NCBI RefSeq assembly: GCF_003259745.1
Contig: NZ_QLMC01000005.1
Location: 1-64,000 of the forward strand
Direction: 5' to 3'
DNA: 64,000 nucleotides
DNA from: Larkinella arboricola
GTDB taxonomy: Bacteria; Bacteroidota; Bacteroidia; Cytophagales; Spirosomataceae
Shown here: piece by piece, positions 27,180 through 36,366 of the stretch
How positions within the stretch are numbered: position 1 is the stretch's first letter
Layout of the letters: each line of letters begins with the position of its first letter
Program-made: the position numbers and the translations under genes
Notes under the pieces: generated by a model
What the model saw: the letters and a program-made list of their open reading frames with translations, nothing else
Databases searched by the model: none
What the model was told of the DNA's origin: nothing

Positions 27180-28616
27180 TTACAGGGATTCTTTAAAGGT
27201 TCTGATTTCCGGAAGTGATACCTTAAACCGTAGTGTCAAGGCCAGATAAATTAATCCGCCCAGAGCAATTTCCACGACGGTATTGAAGACGCCCTGAGAA
27301 CCTACCATTTCTTTGTAACCGAAGATGGTAATTACCATTAGTAGGCAGAAACTAAGTGGCTTGGCAATATTGGACAGGAATTCTTTAAAGAAGTTTCCGA
27401 TCAGCGAATACGCAATGTAAAAGTTCAGAATCAGGCTGATAAACGTTGTCGTCAGATAGGAAAAGGCGATACCCGTGACGTGCCAGTATTTTCCGAAGAA
27501 ATAAAGCAGCGGAATCTTAACGACTAGTGTAGCCAGATTCAGGTAAAATAACAGATTGGGTTTGCCTTTGGTAAAAGCGAGTGTAAACAGCGGATGCGTC
27601 AGACAGCCAAAGAAACTCTGGAAAACGAAAATTTTAATCAACGGAATTGTATTGTCCCAACCCGGTCCATAAAATATAGGAACTACGCTCTCGGCTGTAA
27701 TCAATAAACCAGCCAACAGGGGAAGGTTTAAATAACTGATAATATCCAGGATTTTGATGTAGGAGTTCTTTAATTCCTGATCATTACCCTTCATTTTTGC
27801 CAGAACAGGATAAGCGACCTGCAAAATGATCGGGTTTAATTTTGTGATTGGAAAGACCGCTAATTGATAGGCAATGGTATAATAACCCAGCGATGTGACG
27901 CCCAATAAACTACCAACAATAATGTTGTCGGCATTGCCCTGAATAAATCCGATTAAGCCGTCACCGACATTAAATAAGCCAAACTGGAGATGGTCTTTAA
28001 TCAGTTTAAGGTTAAAATAAAATGACGGTTTGAAGTACTTTGAGCCCAGAATAATGGATAAGACCGTCCGGACAACGTGCATAATTAGATAGCCAATAAT
28101 CAGGGACGTTTCGGCATACCCATTATACGCTAAAGCAATAGCAATAGAGGTGCCGGTAACTGTGCCGATAATTTCAATAATGGCAACTGCTTTAAACTGA
28201 AGCTCTTTTTGTAAAATGAATAAATAGATTTGTCCGAAATAATTGATGATAAAATAGATAGAGGCTAATTTTATTACCTTGTCCAGCCGGGGTTCATTAT
28301 AAAAAGAAACGACCAGCGGAGAGCTGAAATACACGATTAAAAAGACCGTTCCACCCAGTATCAGGCCCATAAAATATAAGCTTGATAGCACTTTGGGATC
28401 ACTCTCCTGTTTTGAAATGATGGAGTTGGAAAAGCCCAGATTAGTGAATATAAAAAAGAAGTTAATGATCAGTGTACTGACGCTGACTACTCCAAAAACG
28501 GAAGGCTCGAGCAGGCGGGCCAGGATCGAAACTTGCAGAAACTGGAATACCGTTGAGATGACGGTGGAAATAGTAATCCATTTCCCGCCACTAATGGCCT
28601 GTTGTTTGGTACTCAT
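27180..28616 (-). CDS. Wzx-type polysaccharide flippase (MOP/PST family)
   Basis: A 478-aa protein with about 12-14 predicted membrane helices and the family N-terminus (GGKWITISTVISTVFQFLQ, ARLLEPSVFGVVSV). The repeated GNADNIIVGSLLGVTSLGYY is typical of polysaccharide exporters. It should flip the undecaprenyl-linked repeat unit across the inner membrane. With the Wzy-like polymerase at 34888 and the chain-length protein next door, it completes a Wzx/Wzy-type assembly set. Adjoining genes are 1 nt and 14 nt away. Confidence 0.9.
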   Translation of the reverse strand: MSTKQQAISGGKWITISTVISTVFQFLQVSILARLLEPSVFGVVSVSTLIINFFFIFTNLGFSNSIISKQESDPKVLSSLYFMGLILGGTVFLIVYFSSPLVVSFYNEPRLDKVIKLASIYFIINYFGQIYLFILQKELQFKAVAIIEIIGTVTGTSIAIALAYNGYAETSLIIGYLIMHVVRTVLSIILGSKYFKPSFYFNLKLIKDHLQFGLFNVGDGLIGFIQGNADNIIVGSLLGVTSLGYYTIAYQLAVFPITKLNPIILQVAYPVLAKMKGNDQELKNSYIKILDIISYLNLPLLAGLLITAESVVPIFYGPGWDNTIPLIKIFVFQSFFGCLTHPLFTLAFTKGKPNLLFYLNLATLVVKIPLLYFFGKYWHVTGIAFSYLTTTFISLILNFYIAYSLIGNFFKEFLSNIAKPLSFCLLMVITIFGYKEMVGSQGVFNTVVEIALGGLIYLALTLRFKVSLPEIRTFKESL

Positions 28617-28630
28617 GTGCCTTTAAAAAT

Positions 28631-30862
28631 CTACTGCGATATTTTTCCGTATTGAAGCATGCGTTGGTTTTCCAGCGAACGGAGCGAGCGTTGCACTTCC
28701 GTAGAATGTTCCGGTTCGGTAGGCCGTTGCTGGGCATCCGTCTTGCTGGGGGCGTCGATGTAACTGGTATCCACCCGATTCAAGACAGCCAGCGTCGTGT
28801 GAGTAGCAATTTTCAGGTACATTTCAAGCAGTTTTTGTTCGGCCCGCGCCCAGATGCTGTTCACGTCGGTTACCAGAATCGAAAGCGTGCTTTGGTTGAC
28901 CAGATAAACCGGAATCGGACTGCTGATCAGGGCTGGTATTTCCAGAATGATCCGGTCAAACCGGGACGCGTCAAACTTGGTCTTGCTGTCGAACAGGTGC
29001 TCAACCTCCGTGACGTTCATCAAATCCGAGCGTCGGGTGTAGGGGAAGAACGTAATACCGTTCTGGTCTACCATTTCCGGTTCATTGGCCGCGCGCGGGT
29101 AGCAGTAGGCCACCTTCTGACCGGCTTCGACATAAATCCGGCCCAGGTTGGTAGCAAGCCAGGTTTTGCCCTGTTTCGAGCGTACGCTGAATAGGGTAAT
29201 AACGGGCGGATACGGTTTGATAGCCGTGGTTTTTACAATTTCAAAATTGATTGCGTTGCACAATTGCTCCAACATACTCAGTGCGGTGCGACCGGCTTTG
29301 GAATCAATCGAAAGTTTGCGGACCGTCGGGAAAAGAGCCGTCATGGGACGACCCATCACTGACTCGGCCTGCTCGGGCGAACCAATACTGCGATCAGCCC
29401 AGAACCGGATGGCGGTTAAGACCATCGCAATGAATAACCCAACACCAAAACCCAGGGCTATAAACAGCCAGCGTTTGGATTGTGCATCGTGCGGGAAACT
29501 TGGCGTATCGAGAATCGTCAGGGCGCCATCCACGGTAATGTCCTGGCGACGCGTAACCGCTTGATTCATGTACTGAACCGCTGCCATATATTCTTTTTCG
29601 GCCAGTTCCTGATCGCGCGTGAGCTGCCGAAGCTGCGACTCCAGCGGGCTGTATTCATCCGTCAGCTTTTCGTACTCTTTCAGCCGTGTTTTATATACTT
29701 CAAGTTTGGCTGAAGACTCTTCGAAATCGATGGTTTTAGCCAGCCATTCGTCCAGAAGCGTGCGCTGCGGGATGGATTCCGGCGAGGTTTCGGCCGCCGA
29801 ATACGTCCGGGCGGTTGTTTTCAGAGCATCTGAAGCCTGATCGACCCGGGTTTGCAGACGACTGATGACGGCAGCCGGCTGGTTATAAGCCTGAGCACTA
29901 GCAAGTTGATTCTGGGCGTCGGCTAAGTCGGCCTGTCTGGCTTTCAATTCGGTATTGGCCGTGATTAACACCCCCTGCAGACTTAAACGCTTGTTCAGCG
30001 CATCAACCGATGCTTTAGCGGCTCTGTTCCGCATCAACTCCTTGTTATAATCTTCGGTAAACAAATCCCGCGATGCGGCAATGTTTTTGGATTCGGATGG
30101 GAAGTTCAGCAACTTGTGCTCCACGTTGAAGGCGCGCAGTTTGTTATCTGCTTCATCCAGTTTTTTCTTCAATTCCTGGGTCTGCCCTTCGTAATAGCTG
30201 ACGACCGTGTTGGTTTCGGCGGTTTTCAGGGCGGAATACCGTTTGTTCAGAACCGAAATAGCCGCGTCCAGCGTCTGTTGGGCTACCGCCGGGTCATTCG
30301 ATTCATACTCCATATCCAACATATCACTCGAGTTGCGACGGGTAGCCTTCAGCTTTTTCGCCATCGTCCACACCGAGTAAGATGTTTCCGACTTGAGCAG
30401 TAAATTTTTAATGGGATTATCGGCTCCGACGCGCGAGAGGCTGTCGATGCGGGCATAGAGGGTAGCTTCATTCGCATTTCTAACCAGCGAAAGCCGCAGG
30501 TTTTCCGGGATTTCCTGCCGGAGTTCCTGAAAACCCTCCGCCGACAAGACTTTTTCGTCCGGTTTTTCGAGGGGGAGGTGCCGGGTCAGCAAACTTACCC
30601 CGACCTGGCGCAGCGTTTCCTGCGAATTAAGCGTAGTGAGCAGGTTTTCGAAAGCAACGCCGGACTGATCCATAAAGCCCGCTTTCTGATCGGTGAGCAG
30701 TGAATAGCCAGAAGCCAGCCCGGTGTAGAGTGTCGCCTGTGACTTGTATGCTTTTGGCTCGTTCTTCGTGAAAAAATACACGGACACTGCCGTCACAACC
30801 GGAAGCAATATAAACCAGAGCGCATGTTGCCGTAAAAGACGCAGGAATACTCGTGGTGTCAT
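28631..30862 (-). CDS. Wzz/Wzc-like polysaccharide copolymerase with degenerate tyrosine-kinase domain
   Basis: A 743-aa inner-membrane protein. It has membrane helix 1 (about 13-33), a long periplasmic coiled-coil region with Wzz and GNVR-type segments, helix 2 (about 461-482) and a cytoplasmic BY-kinase-like domain (about 545-743). Walker A is only partly kept (SVRSKQGKT, 559-567), the Walker A' acidic motif is missing (VAYCYPRAANEPE) and Walker B reads RIILEIPAL instead of a VIIDTPP-type sequence. There is no C-terminal tyrosine cluster, only one Tyr in MLQYGKISQ. It probably sets chain length without full kinase activity. It lies 12 nt behind the TolC-like gene. Confidence 0.88.
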   Translation of the reverse strand: MTPRVFLRLLRQHALWFILLPVVTAVSVYFFTKNEPKAYKSQATLYTGLASGYSLLTDQKAGFMDQSGVAFENLLTTLNSQETLRQVGVSLLTRHLPLEKPDEKVLSAEGFQELRQEIPENLRLSLVRNANEATLYARIDSLSRVGADNPIKNLLLKSETSYSVWTMAKKLKATRRNSSDMLDMEYESNDPAVAQQTLDAAISVLNKRYSALKTAETNTVVSYYEGQTQELKKKLDEADNKLRAFNVEHKLLNFPSESKNIAASRDLFTEDYNKELMRNRAAKASVDALNKRLSLQGVLITANTELKARQADLADAQNQLASAQAYNQPAAVISRLQTRVDQASDALKTTARTYSAAETSPESIPQRTLLDEWLAKTIDFEESSAKLEVYKTRLKEYEKLTDEYSPLESQLRQLTRDQELAEKEYMAAVQYMNQAVTRRQDITVDGALTILDTPSFPHDAQSKRWLFIALGFGVGLFIAMVLTAIRFWADRSIGSPEQAESVMGRPMTALFPTVRKLSIDSKAGRTALSMLEQLCNAINFEIVKTTAIKPYPPVITLFSVRSKQGKTWLATNLGRIYVEAGQKVAYCYPRAANEPEMVDQNGITFFPYTRRSDLMNVTEVEHLFDSKTKFDASRFDRIILEIPALISSPIPVYLVNQSTLSILVTDVNSIWARAEQKLLEMYLKIATHTTLAVLNRVDTSYIDAPSKTDAQQRPTEPEHSTEVQRSLRSLENQRMLQYGKISQ

Positions 30863-30874
30863 GGAATTGATAGA

Positions 30875-31684
30875 TTATTTACGTTTTAATTGTTGAAGAG
30901 GAACACCCACGAGGGTTTCGAAATAATAGACGTTTTTCATTAACTCGCCCCGGGCCAGTTCCGTACCGGACTGGGCCTGAACATAGGCATTGGTCACCCT
31001 CGCCCAGTTTGTCGGATCCATTCGGCCAGACTTTGAATCGGCTTCTGCAACGCGGTATACGGCCAGGGCGGCCTGTTCGTCCTGAATGCGGAGTTTCAGA
31101 ATCCGTTGTGCCGTCAGCAAATCCTGATAAACCGTAATTAATTCCTTACGAAACTGTTTCTCAACAACTTCTTTCCGGACCAGGGCCGCCTGGTAATTCG
31201 CGCGGGCCTGCCGTATTTTCTGGTTCCGGCCAAGCAAATCGTACAGGCTCACCTGGAGCCCAACCCCGTTACGGTATCCGTTGGCAATCTGCCCCAGAGC
31301 ATCCGGTCCAAACGAGGTGTTTGATATAATGGCCTGATTACCAAATGAATATGTTGTAAATCCGGTTGCCGACTGTAAAATGGCTATTTTAGAGAGTTTG
31401 TAGTCAACGTTCTGAGTGACAATGACCTCGTTTTCGTACCGGACATCCGGCGACTGGGCGACGGCAATTTTTGCGATCTCTTCAAACGGTAATAACTGGG
31501 CGGCCAGGTCCTGCGTGATGTCCAGATACAGCGTGTCGCTCACTACGGATAGCCTCGTCGGTGCCTGATTGGGCGAAGCCGTATTTTGTCCGTAGCCCAA
31601 TGAAGAAATAAATAGACAGAAAAGAGACAATCGTGTAGCCTTGTGATGCACGGATTTTACAATAGTTAGAATTGCTGCTGTCAT
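30875..31684 (-). CDS. half-size TolC-family outer-membrane protein
   Basis: A 269-aa protein with a signal peptide (cleavage near SLGYGQ) and TolC/OEP-type features: LPFEEIAKIAVAQSPDV at the start, GLQVSLYDLLGRNQKIRQARANYQAALV as the beta-strand/helix junction, and QFRKELITVYQDLLTAQRILKLRIQ. TolC proteins have two such repeats in about 420-470 aa; this one has about one. It is the first gene of the nine-gene minus-strand operon, directly before the copolymerase, the place where a Wza-type export protein usually stands. No Wza-like gene is present in the window. It may form the outer-membrane exit for the EPS as a higher oligomer (inference). Confidence 0.78.
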   Translation of the reverse strand: MTAAILTIVKSVHHKATRLSLFCLFISSLGYGQNTASPNQAPTRLSVVSDTLYLDITQDLAAQLLPFEEIAKIAVAQSPDVRYENEVIVTQNVDYKLSKIAILQSATGFTTYSFGNQAIISNTSFGPDALGQIANGYRNGVGLQVSLYDLLGRNQKIRQARANYQAALVRKEVVEKQFRKELITVYQDLLTAQRILKLRIQDEQAALAVYRVAEADSKSGRMDPTNWARVTNAYVQAQSGTELARGELMKNVYYFETLVGVPLQQLKRK

Positions 31685-32070
31685 CTCTACGGATAGCCTG
31701 GAATTTTGAGTAAAGTATCTTTAGTAGAGATAGGGTAGCAAAAATGGTACCACACTCTCTGCTAAAGGCAACGTCAGGCTTAGTTCAACGTATACGCAGA
31801 TAGTATGTAACTAATTGATATATTGGCTTTTATTGTAGGCCTTATTTTCTGTGTTTGCAGATGGTACCCATAAAATTTAATTCAAAATTGACCTTAAATT
31901 AAATTATCATTAACGGATCCGACTATTTATTAAATGGTTGATAGTACTTAAGAGTTAAGCATACTATTTGCTTTGTAATACGGAAGGATCAGTAGGGTCG
32001 TTTTTCTGTTATCAGACAGGTATATAAACTAAGGAACCAATTGATAGCCCTAACGATATTGGATCAGCTC
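31685..32070. other. divergent intergenic region of the EPS locus
   Basis: 386 bp of AT-rich sequence between the minus-strand operon and the 32071 operon, so it should hold two promoters. It contains GGGTAGCAAAAAT (31733-31745), identical over 13 nt to the left half of motif copy 3 (36665-36677), but the right half (TTCATATTT) is missing. No ORF is credible. Confidence 0.5.
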
Positions 32071-33315
32071 ATGAATAGATCATCTGGCGGAACAAATTTT
32101 GTCATCACTTCACGGCAGCCCTGGGAGGAAAAACAGTTGGGCAGTAACATTCGGGATATGGCCCGAACCTTATCTGTCAACCACTCGGTATTGTTTGTCA
32201 ACGAACCGCTGGACTGGTCGGCGCGGCTTTCCGACAAATCCGGAAGAGCCCAACGACGGGATAAATTTATGGCTGAAAATCAGGGCCGTCATTTGATTCA
32301 GGCGGAGGAAAATTTGTGGGTGTTGTCGCCCAAGACGCTGCTGGGATCGTTTAACTGGCTGCCCGACACGCCTTTTTACGATTGGGCAAACCGCTACAAT
32401 GGAACCGTATTGTCGAACGAAATTAAAGCAGCCGTTCAGGAACTGGGCTGGAAGTCGTTCGTACTGATTAACGATAACGACATGCTTCAGGGGTTTTACC
32501 TGAAAGAATTGCTCCAGCCGGACGTGTATGTCTATTACCTGCGGGACAATTTTCTGGCGGTCAATTTCTGGAAGCGCCACGGGGCCCGACTGGAACCCCT
32601 GCTCATGAGCAAGGTGGATCTGGTGGCCAGTAATTCGCTGTATCTGGCCAATCAGGCCGCCCGTTATAACCCGCGTTCGGTGTATGTTGGGCAGGGTTGC
32701 GATCTGAAAATGTTCGATCCGGCCGCCATTACGGAAATTCCCGCTGATATTGCCGCGCTGCCCCGCCCCCGAATCGGCTACGCGGGTGCGCTTACGGGTT
32801 TGCGGCTGGATGGTGATCTGATTGGAAACCTGGCCCGGCAACGACCCGATTGGCAGATTGTCCTGATCGGGGCCACCGACGACTCGTTCCCAACCGAACA
32901 GCTGAGTGCTCTGCCGAACGTGAGCTTTCTCGGCGCTAAAACGCCCCGCGAGATTCCGGCTTACCTGGCCGCTATGGATGTGCTGATTAATCCGCAGATT
33001 CTGAACGAAGTAACCATTGGTAATTATCCGCGCAAAATTGATGAATACCTTGCGATGGGAAAACCGGTGGTGGCTGGCAAAACCGAAACGATGGCCCTGT
33101 TTGATGAACACGTTTACCTCGCCGAAAATACGGACCAGTTTATTGCCCGTATCGACGACGTACTGAATGGTAACGTATTATCGTCGCCGGAAGAACGGAT
33201 TGCTTTCGCCTGGGAGCATACCTGGGAGAATTCGGTGGGGTTGTTAACTGATGCCATCGATCAATTTCGCGTTTCTAAATCAAAAACTGCGCCGTCCATT
33301 TCAAAAACCGTATGA
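32071..33315 (+). CDS. GT4-type glycosyltransferase, TuaH-like
   Basis: A 414-aa GT-B glycosyltransferase. The preferred start is ATG 32071 (MNRSSGGTNF); the in-frame TTG at 32041 is weak. The N-terminus (SRQPWEEKQLGSNIRDMARTL, NEPLDW) resembles the TuaH/teichuronic-acid type. The C-terminal half has RPRIGYAGALTGLRLDGDLI, a nucleotide-sugar segment and the terminal EYLAMGKPVVAGKTETM loop. Cytoplasmic. Its stop overlaps the next start by 4 nt (ATGA). Likely adds one sugar of the EPS unit. Confidence 0.86.
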   Translation: MNRSSGGTNFVITSRQPWEEKQLGSNIRDMARTLSVNHSVLFVNEPLDWSARLSDKSGRAQRRDKFMAENQGRHLIQAEENLWVLSPKTLLGSFNWLPDTPFYDWANRYNGTVLSNEIKAAVQELGWKSFVLINDNDMLQGFYLKELLQPDVYVYYLRDNFLAVNFWKRHGARLEPLLMSKVDLVASNSLYLANQAARYNPRSVYVGQGCDLKMFDPAAITEIPADIAALPRPRIGYAGALTGLRLDGDLIGNLARQRPDWQIVLIGATDDSFPTEQLSALPNVSFLGAKTPREIPAYLAAMDVLINPQILNEVTIGNYPRKIDEYLAMGKPVVAGKTETMALFDEHVYLAENTDQFIARIDDVLNGNVLSSPEERIAFAWEHTWENSVGLLTDAIDQFRVSKSKTAPSISKTV

Positions 33316-33932
33316 AAGGGTATCTCGACCAGAATCCCCGGCTGAAACAATTCATTCACTGGCTGCTGATTCCGCGCCATGAAGCCCGGCCCCGCCGGTG
33401 GGTCAGCTGGTTTGTGAATCCGTTTATTCATAAGCGGCACCGAACATCCATGATTCGGTCGTCGGTGCGGATGGATGTGCTGCCGTTTAATGCCTTTTCG
33501 CTGGGCGACCGCAGTGTCATCGAAGCATTCAGCGTGGTGAACAATGGGGTAGGGCCGGTGTCGATCGGCGACCGCTGCACGGTTGGTATTGGGTCGGTGG
33601 TGATTGGTCCGGTAAGCATCGGACATGACGTCATCATTGCCCAGCACGTAGTATTGTCGGGCCTGAATCACTCATACGAAGACGTAACGCGGTCGATCCG
33701 GGAACAACCCGTCGTCACCCGTCCCATTGTTATTGAAGAAGAATGCTGGATTGGGGCCAATGCCGTCATTACGGCGGGTGTAACCATCGGACGGCATGCG
33801 GTTATTGCGGGCGGAAGTGTCGTTACGCGCGATGTGCCGCCGTATTCCGTGGTAGGGGGCAATCCGGCCCGGTTGCTGAAACAGTACGATCCGGAAGAAA
33901 AAGCGTGGGTCAAACCCGCCGTACGGGTTTAA
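33312..33932 (+). CDS. hexapeptide-repeat acyltransferase (LbH superfamily)
   Basis: A 206-aa protein whose middle and C-terminus form a left-handed beta helix: repeats such as VSIGDRCTVGIGSVVIGPVSIGHDVI, the catalytic-type His in LSGLNHSYEDV, and the closing VIAGGSVVTRDVPPYSVVGGNPARLL. The family is related to maltose/galactoside and serine acetyltransferases, so it probably acetylates a sugar or sugar nucleotide using acetyl-CoA. It is coupled to the GT4 gene by an ATGA overlap. Its 3' end overlaps the converging GT14 gene by 4 nt. Confidence 0.88.
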   Translation: MKGYLDQNPRLKQFIHWLLIPRHEARPRRWVSWFVNPFIHKRHRTSMIRSSVRMDVLPFNAFSLGDRSVIEAFSVVNNGVGPVSIGDRCTVGIGSVVIGPVSIGHDVIIAQHVVLSGLNHSYEDVTRSIREQPVVTRPIVIEEECWIGANAVITAGVTIGRHAVIAGGSVVTRDVPPYSVVGGNPARLLKQYDPEEKAWVKPAVRV

Positions 33933-34786
33933 AACCGTCCGATCGTCAGGTACTTTGTGTCCAGTAAATCCAGTATCTCTGAGTGGGCCGTCGTGTCAAA
34001 TTTGCGGGCGAATAATTTGCCGGACGCGCGCAGGGCGTGTTCGTCGGCTACAGTCAATATTTTAGGGCTGGCTTTCCCTTCCGACCAGTCGATGTAACGC
34101 AGGTTATTGTTCTGTATTCTGGACCGGAACGGCGAATTGTACAGCAACGTTTGGAAAACCAGCTCGTCGGCGCCCCACGTCAGCTTGAAAAATCGCTTAA
34201 CATTGGGATGCATTCGCAAGTATAGGAGAATGTATTTGACGGCTTCCAGCGTAATGGTAAACCATTGGGAGCGCCCCACTATAGTTAATTTCTCCGGTGC
34301 CTTTCGGTCGGGGAGCAGCGTATTCAGTAGTTTTTCCAGCGTGTGCTTTCCGGGAATAGGATAATGGGTGAGGTGGTATTTATTCACCCGCTGGATCGCT
34401 TCCTGCCATTCATCTTCCAGAGAAAAATATTCCATGAATTGAGTGCCGGCCTGCTTTTGCAGAAAGTGATGAATATACTCCGGTGATTTAAGCGGATAGT
34501 CCTGACCACTTAGCAGGTTGATGTAGTCGTACGGAATGGCGGACGCCATGATCTGTTCGAAACCGTTTAAGGTTGCCTGTACCATGCTATAGGCTCCCCA
34601 ACACACCTTTTGCCGTTTCCGAACGAAGTAAACATTATTATATTGTTGTAATTTCAGGAACGGACGAATATCGGTTTTCTGATCGATATGAACGTAAAAA
34701 TCCGCATCTGGATGCTGCAACGCCCGAATCAGCCGGTCGAGTTGTTCGGGGTATACATGAGCCAGAATCAAATGCGCTAGTTTCAT
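33929..34786 (-). CDS. core-2/I-branching-type glycosyltransferase (GT14-like)
   Basis: A 285-aa protein with the family pattern KLAHLILAHVYPEQLDRLIRAL, DFYVHIDQK and INLLSGQDYPLKSPEYI, and a C-terminal WGADELVFQTLL segment. In eukaryotes this fold makes beta-1,6-GlcNAc branches. Bacterial members are common in EPS and capsule loci and use a GT-A fold without a classic DxD. It likely adds a branching sugar. It converges on and overlaps the acyltransferase by 4 nt, so its transcript has no room for a separate terminator. Confidence 0.84.
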   Translation of the reverse strand: MKLAHLILAHVYPEQLDRLIRALQHPDADFYVHIDQKTDIRPFLKLQQYNNVYFVRKRQKVCWGAYSMVQATLNGFEQIMASAIPYDYINLLSGQDYPLKSPEYIHHFLQKQAGTQFMEYFSLEDEWQEAIQRVNKYHLTHYPIPGKHTLEKLLNTLLPDRKAPEKLTIVGRSQWFTITLEAVKYILLYLRMHPNVKRFFKLTWGADELVFQTLLYNSPFRSRIQNNNLRYIDWSEGKASPKILTVADEHALRASGKLFARKFDTTAHSEILDLLDTKYLTIGRF

Positions 34787-34887
34787 ATCACTCGTCGAAT
34801 TATATACAAGGTTTTAAGTTTTGAAACCGTATAGGCAAAGATGGGCGGGTCCGGGTAGGACCGTGACGGTTTTGTGAGTAGTCGGAG

Positions 34888-36366
34888 TTAGGCCGGAAGT
34901 TCTGCCTGGGGCGTTACCTTCCTGTCCCACCGGTTACAGGTAGTAAATAACAGGGCGTTGATATAAAGCATGGCACTGGTAGGAAATTGCCCCAATACCG
35001 GGTTGGAGTAGCCCATGACGGCAATGCCCACAAAAACCGAGAGGATGGCCCGCATCAGGGATTTAAGCTCGGGGTCCTGGAGATTCCAGACCCGGTATAC
35101 GCCAATCGCAATCAGTGATACCAGCATGAGGATATAAATAGTCAGCCCGACCCAGCCCACTTCAATCCAAAGTTCAACATACCAGCTATCCGGCGAAATC
35201 TGGGCCGCCCAGTGATCGGGCGAAAACCGTTGTCCGGTATCGAGCGAGGTGCCAATACCAGCCCCGAATGGATGGTCTTTCAGCAGAGCCGCCAGTTTTT
35301 CCTGATTTTGGAGCCGCAGCAGAAACGACGGATCGTCCATCGGATTCAGGGCGGTGCGCATGCGCTGGATCTGGTAGTTGCCGCTCCCGATGCTAGTGAA
35401 TTTCAGAATAAAAATCAGGGGCAGAGCCGCACAGACACCAAGGGCAATTTTAACTAAATCGCGTTTGAGGAAGAGATAAAACCCGTAGCCGGCAATCAGC
35501 ACAAAAAGCGCACTCCGGGTACCTGAAACGGCATAGCCCCAGAAATAAATCAGCAGCAGCACCGCAAAACCAATTTTGCGCGGCATCGATTTGGTTTCAA
35601 AAATCCAGATCAGACATAGCAGGGAAACGGCGGCCATTTCGGCCCCGAACTGCGAAGCATCGGTGTAAAACGAAAAGCTGCGCAGGTGTCCAAACAGAAT
35701 GTGCGTGGAAGCGCCCCCGGAGTTAAGCCAGATGATTTCGTTGGTAGTCAGGCCAATGTACTGTTGTTTGAACGCCCAGAGCGCAGCCAGTACCGACCAG
35801 GTTAACCAGGTACGTAGGATAATCCGGAAATCTGTCCGGGTTAGGCCAAGCATCAAAATGGCGCACGTAACGATAAAAAAGTGCAGCGAGAAGGACCGGG
35901 CGTGAAAAAACCAGGCTGCGCGGTAGGGCGACTCGGGATTAAATATTTCCAGAACGGTAAAAAAGAACCAGAATCCGACCAGATAAAAAGCCGGATGATG
36001 AAGGCTTTTCCAGGAGAGCCGCCGATTATTAAGGAGCAAACTGATAACCAGAAGCCCAAGAATACCATCGATGATCATTCCGAACGGAATACTGATGGGT
36101 AGAAAGCGGGCCAGGGCATTGACCAGAAAGATCAACTGCACGTAAACCATGAAACCGAATTTGGGATCGGCAAGCACGGCCCCTACCAGCAAAAGGCCAA
36201 CGGGCATGATGACCAGCACAACCAGAGCCAGCACTCCAAACTGCGCGATCAGAAAACCGGATGCCAGAGCAATAAGTGTCCCTAACAGGCTATAGAGCCA
36301 TAATCCTTTTTGTATCTGGTACGATATAGAAGCAAGCTGATCCCGCATTGTTCGAGGTTGGAGCAT
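34888..36366 (-). CDS. Wzy-like O-antigen/EPS polymerase (O-antigen ligase family)
   Basis: A 492-aa membrane protein with about 11-12 helices and a large periplasmic loop. The loop carries MDDPSFLLRLQNQEKLAALLKDHPFGAGIGTSLDTG, which matches the ligase/polymerase loop pattern (R..., hPl.GxGxG). It probably polymerises lipid-linked repeat units in the periplasm and completes the Wzx/Wzy set. It lies 101 nt upstream of the GT14 gene on the same strand. The family includes ligases and polymerases; context favours polymerase. Confidence 0.84.
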   Translation of the reverse strand: MLQPRTMRDQLASISYQIQKGLWLYSLLGTLIALASGFLIAQFGVLALVVLVIMPVGLLLVGAVLADPKFGFMVYVQLIFLVNALARFLPISIPFGMIIDGILGLLVISLLLNNRRLSWKSLHHPAFYLVGFWFFFTVLEIFNPESPYRAAWFFHARSFSLHFFIVTCAILMLGLTRTDFRIILRTWLTWSVLAALWAFKQQYIGLTTNEIIWLNSGGASTHILFGHLRSFSFYTDASQFGAEMAAVSLLCLIWIFETKSMPRKIGFAVLLLIYFWGYAVSGTRSALFVLIAGYGFYLFLKRDLVKIALGVCAALPLIFILKFTSIGSGNYQIQRMRTALNPMDDPSFLLRLQNQEKLAALLKDHPFGAGIGTSLDTGQRFSPDHWAAQISPDSWYVELWIEVGWVGLTIYILMLVSLIAIGVYRVWNLQDPELKSLMRAILSVFVGIAVMGYSNPVLGQFPTSAMLYINALLFTTCNRWDRKVTPQAELPA

